A stretch of 64,000 nt of DNA, taken from Hemerocallis citrina. Lineage: Eukaryota; Streptophyta; Magnoliopsida; Asparagales; Asphodelaceae. The DNA is taken from positions 434,001 through 498,000 of the forward strand of contig JACEHZ010000592.1 in assembly GCA_017893485.1 (NCBI GenBank). The letters run 5' to 3'. The position numbers and the translations under genes were made by a program. The notes beneath the pieces are model-generated. The model was given only the letters and a program-made list of their open reading frames with translations. It was not told the DNA's origin and made no database searches. Shown here piece after piece: positions 1 through 9,400 of the stretch. Positions within the stretch are counted from its first letter, which is position 1. Each line of letters starts with the position of its first letter.

Positions 1-340
1 TAGAAATTGTGGTAATTCATGTGGGGGTCCACGGGCTGAAGAAGCACAGATGTGTGCTTTGGCTGTTTGACTCGGTCAAACATTGAGATAGGGGCACACC
101 CGGATTGCTTCTTCTACTGTTTGAAAAAAAAAACGGAAGATATGGGTGGGGGGATTTAATCCCATATCGATTAAATTAATAGAATAATATAATATAAATA
201 CTATTAGCCAAGGATCAAGAGTCACCTAATCGGTTAACCAACTTTTGAGAGGCAGCCTGTGGTGGGCAGTTGTACTACATACTATCTAATTTGTCTTATA
301 AATTGTATAAATTGTCTGAGCTAGGGGCAGGGGCGTTACA
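1..340 (+). repeat. TRIM-a 5' LTR (partial)
   Basis: Matches 708-1047 of the second LTR almost base for base and ends in GGCGTTACA. A TATA-like TATAAATA lies near 194-201. Confidence 0.85.
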
Positions 341-342
341 AA

Positions 343-355
343 TGGTATCAGAGCC
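343..355 (+). other. TRIM-a primer-binding site
   Basis: TGGTATCAGAGCC, the usual complement of the 3' end of initiator tRNA-Met, lies two bases after the LTR end. Confidence 0.85.
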
Positions 356-562
356 GACTTTCGACACCGAGTGTGGGTAAGAGTGGGTGAGATGTATGCC
401 TGAGAGGGAGCGGGGTTGTGGCCAGGACGCCCGGTAAATCCACGGGGGTGGGCTAGGGGTCTGGACAATACGCAGAATCAGGGTACTCCACTCCACATCG
501 ACTAGAAAGTAGATCCTGCACTAGTTGTGCATGCCCTGTCCTCAGCGAGGACGCTGATTTCT

Positions 563-572
563 GAAGGGGGGG
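563..572 (+). other. TRIM-a polypurine tract
   Basis: A run of purines (GAAGGGGGGG) stands four bases before the start of the 3' LTR, the expected place for plus-strand priming. Confidence 0.7.
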
Positions 573-576
573 TGTG

Positions 577-1047
577 TGTAACACCCCGGTAATTTCAAAG
601 TATAGTATATATGTATATATAATATATATGGGATGGTTATATGTGAAATGGTTATAAATGGTACTGTTGATGATGCATGCATGGATTAAAATAGAAATGG
701 ATTAAAATAGAAATTGTGGTAATTCATGTGGGGGTCCACGGGCTGAAGAAGCACAGATGTGTGCTTTGGCTGTTTGACTCGGTCAAACATTGAGATAGGG
801 GCCCACCCGGATTGCTTCTTCTACTGTTTGAAAAAAAAAACGGAAGATATGGGTGGGGGGATTTAATTCCATATCGATTAAATTAATAGAATAATATAAT
901 ATAAATACTATTAGCCAAGGATCAAGAGTCACCTAATCGGTTAACCAACTTTTGAGAGGCAGCCTGTGGTGGGCAGTTGTACTACATATTATCTAATTTG
1001 TCTTATAAATTGTATAAATTGTCTGAGCTAGGGGCAGGGGCGTTACA
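577..1047 (+). repeat. TRIM-a 3' LTR, complete (471 bp)
   Basis: Begins TGTAACACCCC and ends GGCGTTACA. It includes a short duplicated ATGGATTAAAATAGAAA near 680-710. Confidence 0.85.
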
Positions 1048-2340
1048 GTGTCTTTCTGAGACTTCTTCGGTGCCTTAACACTATCAATTTTTCGCTTTTC
1101 TCTCGGTGAGGATTCCTTGCGCCCCCCAGGGTGGAGGGCCTCCTCAGCCCGGATGTACTTTTTGCTGCAGAGGAGTAGGTTGGAGAAATCTGAGGGATGC
1201 TTCATGGCTATGGAGGTTTTTAGGAAGTTGTGCCAGACATTGTGCCTGAAGGCAGCCACCGCGACTCCAGAATCAAGAGAAGGAATAGACCGAACCTCCG
1301 TTGTGAACCTTTGGACAAAGTCTCTGAGCGATTCTTCATCCTTCTGCTTCAAGTTTAGTAGTAGGCACTCGTCTTTTCTACCTTACGGCTGGTTACAAAG
1401 TGAGTGAGGAAGCTCTCTTCGAATTGGTCGAAGGAGTCAATGGATCTAGGGGAAAGTAGGGAGCACCACTCCCTTGCGAGGCTTCGGAGTGTAGCAGAGA
1501 AGGTCTGGAAATGAGTGGATCGGAGACATTGTGAATCATCATGAGAGTTTTAAAACTCTCGATGTGATCCGCTAGGTCGCATTCGCCATTGTAGTTTCAA
1601 AGGTTAAAGGCTTGAAATCCCTGATACTAGGGCTTCGAGAATAAAAGGGGGAAAGAGAGGCCGAATGGGGCGGTACCCCATGTTATGTTGCCTCTCCTTT
1701 TGTTCTATTCGAGCGAGGCGATCCTCCATCTCTTTGAGATGCTTCAGGACCGCGTCCTTGCGTCCCTTGGATCGGGTGGACCCGTAGGATTCGTCGTGGT
1801 GGACTGTTATAGTGTAAGGGTTTCTCGAATGATGGTCCCTCGTGGGCCCTACATGGAGAGCCTATAGAACTTGTTCCTAAAGTCCTGTAACTCAGCTCTG
1901 GTGACAAGACCTTCCTTCTGCTGATTGCCCCTTATGGCCTGATAATTTACAGGAGAGAGGCTCTGCTCGTCCCTTCTCCCTCAGGGGAAATGGCTACTGC
2001 GGCTCCCCTGGTGATCCGAATGGGAACCCCTGCTAATAGAGGGATTATACTCCATGCATTACGGAAGTCATCCTGTTGTCGATTATTGAGAACGTATTAG
2101 AGGTCTTGATTTGCAGAGGGTTCAACCCACCTGCAAATGAAGTAAGAGGTAGCGTTGACAGGACCTTAGCCCTCAGGAATAGAGAGATCAGATATGTGTT
2201 CTGGTCACCGCCTCTGAGACCCTTTAGTTACGACCCCACTGAGGGAAGGGCGTGGCAGAAAGGAGAAGGCAAATCTAAATGGCAACTCAGGGTTGTCGCT
2301 TTCTTTTCTTTGGGGGCCATGGTTGAAAGTGGCTTCTGAC
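1048..2340 (-). pseudogene. Broken gag of a gypsy-type (GAG-1-like) element
   Basis: On the minus strand, about 1060-1352 encodes LRDFVQRFTTEVRSIPSL and KKYIRAEEALHPGG, clearly homologous to the GAG-1 gag at 47668-48000 ([23 protein letters not shown]). Upstream (1353-2340) other frames give more gag-like pieces, such as the proline- and arginine-rich part at 1683-1907, but stops and frameshifts separate them. The C-terminal zinc-binding part is missing because TRIM-a was inserted after a SQKDT motif. It is a dead relic of the same gag family as GAG-1. Confidence 0.75.
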
Positions 2341-2745
2341 CGTGTCAACGTCTCAGAAGTAATAATTGGATTTTAATGGGCCGAATGTTCAGTACCTGGT
2401 AATGGAGGTGGTAGGGTTGTATTTATAGGTAAGGAAAGGAGATGTTATTAGGAAAATTTCATAACTTATTTGAAGATCCCCTAAATCAAGGGATCTAATT
2501 AGTTATTATCTTCCCATTTTTGGGGGGTTTGATTGTCAGCCATGATTGACTAGTCAATCTCCTCTAATTTGGCTGCAAATCAGCCACCTCTTGTGGGCTG
2601 ATCTAAGATAGTGAGCCTATGGACACCCCATGTGCTGGTTGTGGGACTGTAGCTGTTGTAAGATTACTGTTTTTCCCTCGGGTACCTTGAGATTCGTTTG
2701 GGGATTGTACGGCCCTGATTAGCTGTAATTTTTACCCACATCACT
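2341..2745 (-). repeat. Probable 5' LTR of the broken gypsy-type element
   Basis: Lies just upstream, on the minus strand, of the gag relic. Read on the minus strand it holds a TATA-like CTATAAATAC (around 2420) and a TGATGTGGGT start at about 2745, resembling the TGATATGG start of GAG-1. A badly decayed primer-site-like stretch is visible near 2340. No second LTR is in the window, so borders are approximate. Confidence 0.4.
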
Positions 2746-3084
2746 AGCCATTGTTTTATGTTATCAAACCACTTCAATCGGTTCTCATGCAGTTTTTCTT
2801 CAGTCGGAGCAATCTCTACTTTCTTTTGTACGCTATCATTATTATCCCGTCACTAACAAAATACTACCTAAGAATAATGTGGAGATGTGGTGATTCTAGT
2901 TTAACATCCTTTTGAAGAGTAGGATAAGATTTTTGCATATGGATCAACTTAAGTATATATTGCAGGTGTCGTACTAGTTAGTGGTATACTTTTTCAGTAC
3001 TAAATAAGAAGTCGAGAGTTTAAATTTGTTGATAAGGATAAGTAATTGGGCTTTCTCTTTCTCTCTATTCTTCTTCACACACTT
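2746..3084. other. Non-coding DNA, nothing recognised
   Basis: AT-rich upstream DNA with no convincing ORF, repeat border or RNA gene. Confidence 0.5.
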
Positions 3085-3750
3085 AAGAGAACTTTTTTAC
3101 CAAAGTATTTACTAAACTGACCCACTTTTGAAAGTATTTATCAAAATGACTCACTCTCTATCAGATAGCGAGTTTGGTAAAAATACCCTCATTTTTTGAG
3201 ATAGCGAGTGTAGACTTAGGTGTTTTGAGAAAAAAAATTGAAGAAAAAATATCGAAGTAAGACTCGATGTCTCAAACAGCGAGGGTATTTTCACCAAACT
3301 CGCTACCTCAAACAGCGAAACAGCGAGTTTAGTGAAAATACCCTCGATGTTTGAGATAGCGAATGTAGGTTTAGGTGTTTCTCCACAACTTGGAGAGAAA
3401 AAACTTGAAGAAAAAAATATCAAAGTACGACTCGTTGTCTCAAACAGCGAGTGTAGTTGTACTACGCTCGCTGTTTGAGATAGCGAACCTCACTCTAAAT
3501 TTTTTTTGTAGATCAATTTAACAAAAAAATGTAAAGTCAGACTCGTTATCTCAAACAGCGAGCATAGTTACTTTGATTTTTTTTTTTTTCAAGTTTTTTC
3601 TCCACATACCTTAGCCTACACTCGCTATCTAAAAAAGCGATGGTATTTTAACCAAACTCGTTAGCGAGTGGATCATTTTGGTAAATACTTTCAAAAGTAG
3701 GTCAGTTTGATAAATACTTTCAAAAAAGTGGGTCATTTTAGTAAAACAAT
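3085..3750. repeat. Fold-back (MITE-like) element with repeated internal hairpins
   Basis: The outer parts are inverted copies: ACTAAACTGACCCACTTTTG near 3112 pairs with AAAAAGTGGGTCATTTTAGT near 3724. Inside, a short word related to CTCGCTGTTTGAGATAGCGAG recurs about eight times in both orientations (for example near 3163, 3196, 3270, 3297, 3320, 3352, 3430, 3466, 3550, 3627), so the element can fold into many hairpins. No transposase is present. The superfamily is not clear because no clean TSD was found. Confidence 0.65.
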
Positions 3751-4135
3751 TCCACTTAAGATGACGCATTAAACTACAACTAGTATAATGTACATGCGAT
3801 GCATGTCTAAAATAGTAAATTCATCAAATTTAATGAATATATATCAAAAAAGAAAAAATAGTTTATATTTGAATATTTTGATTTGGGCTATACGTGCGGT
3901 GCACATTTATATTTGTTAGATATATAGTTTGAACGTATATTATACGTATTTATATAGTTACAAAGTTAGAGTTTGTTCGTTACAAATCCCAACTCCTCTA
4001 TTACAATAGTAGAGATCTAATCACTTTTGTGCCAAATCTCTTCATCATAAAGCAATACTAATATACTATCAACCAATAAGAGCTTCATCTCCATTAAGAA
4101 ATGGAGTCTCACCCTTCAATCCATAAATTAACCCA
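3751..4135. other. Non-coding AT-rich DNA
   Basis: No gene seen. A short perfect hairpin (ACATGC-GAT-GCATGT, about 3791) is present but is not enough to call an element. Confidence 0.4.
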
Positions 4136-4285
4136 GTCAAATAATCATTAATGTAACAATAATGATACATCCACAATATTTTATACGATCTTCTTTTTTA
4201 CAATTTTATGTGGCGTGCTATTATTGAAGGTTATTGTAGAGTATGTTGTAAAAATATTCAATAGTGTTGTGCTACCAAAGATTGC

Positions 4286-4317
<32 letters not shown>

Positions 4318-4355
4318 TATAAAAGGTTGTGGGTGTAACATTACTCTTAAATTAA
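4136..4355. mobile_element. MITE with poly-A core
   Basis: The left arm (GTAACAATAATGATACATCC, about 4153) and the inverted right arm (GGTTGTGGGTGTAACATTAC, about 4325) form imperfect terminal inverted repeats. The middle holds a run of 28 A at 4287-4314. Non-coding, non-autonomous; superfamily not assigned. Confidence 0.5.
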
Positions 4356-4361
4356 AGGGTT

Positions 4362-4590
4362 TTCCCCACACGAATCATTGACAAAAATTTAAATTCTGGA
4401 TACGTCACCCACAAATTGCAATTTTCATATAAGTCACTCATAATTTTAATTCAACTCAAAAACTACTTAATCTATAAATTTTTTTAAAAATTGTGAGTAA
4501 TGTATATGGAATTATGATGTATATGAAATTATGAGTGATGTGTATGGGTTAGGTTAAAACTATGAATAAGTTATATGGAAACCACCGTTT
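4362..4590. mobile_element. MITE related to the element at 25555-26030
   Basis: Starts GGGTTTTCCCCACACGAATC and contains GTCACTCATAATTTTAA, similar to the GGGTCA...CACACGGGTCACTAAC start of the 25555-26030 element. The far end (ATAAGTTATATGGAAACC) is a degenerate inverted copy. Borders are approximate. Confidence 0.4.
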
Positions 4591-4592
4591 GT

Positions 4593-5225
4593 GAGCATCC
4601 ACAGTGGTTTGCTATATTTGCCATTTTCCCCCCAAAAAATGGCAAAATAGCAGCCACATCGGTTTGCTATTTTACCTTTTTTTTTTAGCAAAATAGCTAC
4701 AGTAGTTTCTCATATTTGAGAAACTATTTAGCGATTCTCAAAATATAGAGGACAGAACATGTTGTTCCATTCCAAACTTTTTTTTTAAATATGATCGGAC
4801 GGAACAACATGTATCGTCTATGATTTTTTTCCTTATCTTTTTTTAATCAGACTTGTTCTGTCCTAAAAAAAAATCGAAAACGGGGATCGGACGGGACGTG
4901 CCCAAAATTGGCAAACGGGATAACATGTCCTGTTTGTAGAAGATATGTCACTGTCACAATGTGTTTAAGGCACTAATCAACTTGTTAACACTAATTAATT
5001 AATGGTTTACTATTATTTTAACCACTAATTAATTAACAAATGACTATTTAATAACTAACAATATTTTATTTTTATTAAAAATTACAAAAATACCTCCCGT
5101 CCGCCGTCCGATAATATATTTTTTTCTTTCAAATTATAGCAAATAGATGCGCGCATCCTTCATATCTGTTATTTCTCAAATTTCCATTTTGCTATATTTA
5201 AGCAAAAAAACCGTTGTGGATGCTT
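4593..5225. mobile_element. Tourist-like MITE 1 (GAGCATC family)
   Basis: Begins GAGCATCCACAGTGGTTTGC and ends with its imperfect inverse (CCGTTGTGGATGC). The interior carries short palindromic blocks around CGGACGGAACAACATG and the inverted CATGTTGTTCC. It belongs to the same family as MITE 2 and as the MITE in both Copia-1 LTRs. No transposase. The TSD is not clear on the left side. Confidence 0.65.
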
Positions 5226-5228
5226 TAA

Positions 5229-5754
5229 GAGCATCTGTAGTTGTCTATACCTAAAATTTAGGTATTTGGCATATAGCAATAGAAATTTTGGAAATGAGTT
5301 GTAGTCATCTAAACCTAAATTTTGCCATTTCTTCGACTGACAGAATATCATCTGCCGTGAGAGCAAACTTTTTTTTCCACAAAAAAAAAAAAAAATCAGA
5401 CGGGAAATTATATCCCGTCCGAAAAGAAGAATTCCTGAACAAAAGAGTTGCCCATAATTATGAAGTATAGGCCTAAAGTATATGATTTAAAAATCGAAAA
5501 TAAGAACTTCTCATTCCTTGAATGGGATATGGTTTCCCTTTTTGATTTTTATAAAAATTTAAGAAAATCAATCGGACGGGACGGGATATCATATCCCGTC
5601 CGATCTATTTAATAATAATTAAATCAGATCGACAGATGATATATCATGTTCTGACTTTCAAATTTTGAATTTGCCATTTCTTCTCCCAATTTGACATATA
5701 ACTGTTCACCTCGAATTCAAAAAGTAAGTATTTGACTAGTGACTACAAATGCTC
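5229..5754. mobile_element. Tourist-like MITE 2 (GAGCATC family)
   Basis: 526 bp, from GAGCATCTGTAGTTGTC to the inverse GACTACAAATGCTC, flanked by a 3-bp TAA on both sides (5226-5228, 5755-5757), as expected for PIF/Harbinger-type elements. It holds CCCGTCCG/CGGACGGG palindromes near 5400-5420 and 5575-5605. It lies end to end with MITE 1. Confidence 0.7.
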
Positions 5755-5757
5755 TAA

Positions 5758-6006
5758 ATGAAGTACATAAAATTTAGATATTTGTCGGGTGGAAAAATAT
5801 CCTAAATTAAATACATTTAAAATCCTAAATCAATAATAACAAACAAACAAGCAGACAATTAGCTCTGAATGACCATCTTGTACTATCCTATCTGAACGAT
5901 AAAAAATAGAAGCAAGCGGCCGGCCCGAGTTTGGAAACTGACGCAATAACTAGTATCCTACTCAGAATTTAATTATTTTAGAGATAAGTATTAAACAGCG
6001 GTCCCA
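5758..6006. other. SDH upstream DNA
   Basis: Unique-looking AT-rich sequence; no clear TATA box or other element could be fixed. Confidence 0.4.
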
Positions 6007-6015
6007 TTTGCATAT

Positions 6016-6186
6016 GAGAAATGCTAGACTTATATGAGATTCTATTCTAAACTTACTTGAGACTTGTCTTTTAGTAATTGTTGGGTCTAATTTATTTGTT
6101 TTTAGTGATTAATGGACACACCAACCCCTAAAAGACAAGCTCCATTTATGTTTGGGGTAGAATTTCATGTAAGTCTAGCATTTCTC
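6016..6186. mobile_element. 171-bp MITE with 9-bp TSD in the SDH promoter region
   Basis: Terminal inverted repeats: GAGAAATGCTAGACTTATAT at the left pairs with ATGTAAGTCTAGCATTTCTC at the right, and the similarity continues inward through TTGTCTTTTAG. TTTGCATAT stands directly on both sides (6007-6015 and 6187-6195), a perfect 9-bp duplication typical of Mutator-like elements. It ends 174 bp before the SDH start codon, so it is in or beside the core promoter. Confidence 0.8.
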
Positions 6187-6192
6187 TTTGCA

Positions 6193-6360
6193 TATTCATC
6201 CACAGTTTTTCCCTTCTGGTTCTTGGTGATCCACAGAAAGAAGATATTCTACCACAGTTTCTTCCTTCTTGTTCTTGGTGATCCACAGAAAGAGAGAAGA
6301 TATTCATCCACATTTTCTTCCTTATTGTTCTTGGTGATTCACAGAAAGAGAGAAAGAGAG
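6193..6360 (+). repeat. Triplicated leader repeat just upstream of the SDH ATG
   Basis: Three tandem copies of a 52-60 bp unit (about 6193-6244, 6245-6300, 6301-6360) with the core TTCTTGGTGATCCACAGAAAG. The last copy runs into a GA-rich stretch touching the start codon. This is probably 5' UTR. The stretch is open in the SDH frame back to an ATG at 6112, but that extension is built from the MITE and these repeats. Confidence 0.75.
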
Positions 6361-6460
6361 ATGGAAAAAGGAGGAGATGGAAGTGAGGAGGAGAACATGG
6401 CAGCTTGGCTTGTTGGTGTCAACACTCTCAAGATCCTACCCTTCAAACTCCCACCTCTTG
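6361..6460 (+). CDS. SDH: SDH exon 1
   Basis: Codes residues 1-33 plus the first base of G34 (…KLPPL|G). The donor is GTATAC at 6461. The N-terminal [17 protein letters not shown] is strongly conserved in plant SDH. Confidence 0.92.
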
Positions 6461-9400
6461 GTATACATCTGTCTATCTCAAAACCCTCAATTCCATTGTT
6501 ATGATTCTTGTTTCATTTTTCTGTGATTTTTTTTAAAAATTTTTTTTTTACTTTTTTTGGTTGTAAAAGGTTGTAGCTAAACACACCCACCTCACCATAT
6601 TGTTTTCATGTTGATCATTATCAATTTATCATGGTTGACAGTCCCTGTGTAAAGGGAAGCAGCATCTAATGATAACCCAGATTCCAAATGTTGTTGTCTT
6701 TGTTCTGGATTTATATATTATCATTTGGGGTTTAGGGTATAACTTATTTATTGGTTCTAAGCTTGAAGGTTGTGTATATAATTTCTTTGTGCTTTTGTTC
6801 CCCACCTAGTATTTATATTGTTAGATATTATATTAGATTAGATATTGGTTTAGTCCCATATTGGTTATGTATCAGTTTAATCTTCCATTCTCTACTATAT
6901 ATAGGAGCCAATTGTATTTGGTTTATTCAATAAATAAAAGAATATTTTCCTATCCCTAATTCTAACATGGTATCAAAGCCAATAATCCTATAAGGTGTAT
7001 ACTAATTTTATCCTCGTCATCGAGGTGGAGTGGTTCTTGTTTTCATCGGAATCACTCCACCTCCCGACATCTCTCATCCCTCTCCCAATCAAATCTCCAA
7101 CAACCCTAGTCGTCATCCATCTTCTTCTCCCGATCTTCATCAAAATCCTAATCTCCCCCTATCTCCTTCTTCCTCCCCTGCATTAACTTGTAGATTCAAG
7201 GTAGAAAACTACCCGTTAAGAATATTAATGGCAGCAGTCAATTAGTCAAGTCTCCTAAGCCTTGCATTGAATCTCATATAAGAAATTTTTCCCTTCTCTG
7301 TTGATTACTGTTGAAAAATTGATTTGGGAAAAATAATTATTATTCTTGTTATTTTTTTTCTTTTCTGTATACATCTATATATATGAATAACATTCTTGGA
7401 GAAGGAGAAAAAAGATTGAGAGGAGATTGAGGAGATGAGAGATTTGGGAAATCTGTTTTCTCTATATTAGGAAACAGAATATACAATTACTATATTTCAA
7501 CACTCCCCCTCAAGTTGGTGCATAGATATCGAACATGCCCAACTTGTCAACAAATTTCCAGAAGAGCCGAGTCGAAACAGCCTTGGTTAGGATATCTGCG
7601 AGTTGATCTTCTGATTTCACCTTGGATATCTCAATAACTTTTTCATCTAATTTTTCTTTGATGAAGAATCTGTCCACCTCTACATATTTCGTCCTATCAT
7701 GCTGAACTGGATTAGCCGCAATATCACACGCCGCTTGACTGCCACAATACACCTTCATAGGTTCCTTTGGATCATAACCTAAGTCCTGCAACAGGAGTTT
7801 CAGCCATAAAGCTTCTGTTATACTTAAAGCTACTCCGCGATACTCAGCCTCTGCACTAGAGCGTGCAACAACATTTTGCTTCTTGCTCCTCCATGTAACT
7901 AAATTTTCTCCAACAAAGGTGAAATATCCTGAAGTGGAGCGCCTATCGATTGTAAATCCTGCCCAATCAGCATCAGTATATACCTCAACCTTCAAGTGTC
8001 CATGTTTCGCAAATAAGACTCCTTTTCCTGGGGCTGACTTAATGTATCTCATAATTCTCATTATCGTGTCCATATGTTGTTCCCGAGATGTATGCATAAA
8101 CTGACTTACCACACTTAAAGCATATGACAAATCTGGCCATGTATGTGTAAGATACATTAGTCGTCCAACCAATCTCTGATATCTTTCCTTATCACAAGGC
8201 ACTTGATCAGCTTCGTTGCATAGTTTCATTCCTTCTTCCAATGGTGTACTAATCGGTTAACAAGCGGACATTCCAGTTTCCTTCAATAAATCCAGAGCAT
8301 ATTTTCTTTGAGAAAGAAATATCCCCTTTCTTGAGCGAGAAACTTCAATACCAAGGAAGTATCTCAAAGGACCAAGATCTTTCATTTCGAACTCTTGCGA
8401 CAAGTAGTTCTTTAATGCCTTCATCTCCTCAGGATCATCTTCAGTTACTATCATATCATCAACATAAATAATGAGAGCAGTAATTTTACCTTATTTCCTT
8501 TTTAGGAATAGAGTATGATCAGAATTACTCTGATAATATCCGAATGTCCTCATTGCCTTTGTAAATCTCCCAAACCAGGCTCTTGGCGACTGCTTCAGTC
8601 CATACAATGCTTTCTTCAGACGACATACTTTGTTGCTGTATTGAACTGGTCTGTTCGACCCTGGTGGAAGATCCATATAGATTTCTTCTGTCAATTTCCC
8701 ATGCAAAAATGCATTGTTCACATCAAATTGCTCCAACGGCCAGTCAAGATTGGCAGCAAGTGTCAGTATGACTCGAACAGTACTGAATTTTGCCACTGGT
8801 GCGAATGTATCTTCATAATCAATTCCATACATTTGAGTGTATCCTTTGGCAACAAGCCTTGCTTTGTATCGCTCTATTGAACCATCAGACTTATACTTCA
8901 CTGTATAAATCCATCTGCATCCTACTGGCTTCTTTCTTGCTGGCAGCTCGACTATCTCCCAAGTCTCGTTCTTTTTCAAGGATTTCATCTCCTCATCCAT
9001 AGCTGCTTTCCACCTTGGACCAGTAAGGGCTTCCTGCACACTGTTAGGAATAGATACAGCAGATAATTGATTCAGAAATGACTTATTTGATTTAGACAAT
9101 CGGTGAGTGGACACATAATGACTCATGGGGTACTTGACTTTACTAGTGGGATTAGGCTCGTAAGTGGGTTTGGGGATACCTCTAGTAGTACGGTTTGGGA
9201 GTTCTCTTCTTGGAGCTTCGGACAGCGATGACGATTGGTTTTGGGATTCTGCTGGGAGTAGAGAGATCTGATGGTACTGGTGGTGGAGATGGTTCAGATG
9301 GTGCTGGTGGTGGAGATGGCTCATCTTTATGGAGGTTCGGCACTGACTACAGATCTTCGTGGAAATTTTCTTCCACAACCAAGTCTTCATTCGAGTGATC

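Larger units (their letters stand above)
1..1047 (+). mobile_element. TRIM-a, miniature LTR retrotransposon (left end off-window)
   Basis: A small non-coding LTR element. The right part of its first LTR (1-340) is followed at once by a primer-binding site, a spacer of about 220 bp, a G-rich polypurine tract and a full second LTR (577-1047). The two LTR copies match closely (one visible change at about 805 versus 92). There is no coding capacity, so it must be mobilised in trans. It shares the 3' half of its LTR and its internal region with TRIM-d (42810-43559) but has a different 5' LTR half. It sits inside a broken gypsy-type gag (1048-2340). Its TSD cannot be checked because the left border is outside the window. 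Confidence 0.85.

Noticed and set aside
3785..3930. Helitron 3' ends suggested by a small hairpin and nearby CTA words
   Set aside because: No CTRR end at the right distance and no matching 5' end.
6112..6360. In-frame extension of SDH from an ATG at 6112
   Set aside because: It would be encoded by a MITE and tandem repeats and is absent from the family; the ATG at 6361 matches the usual SDH N-terminus.
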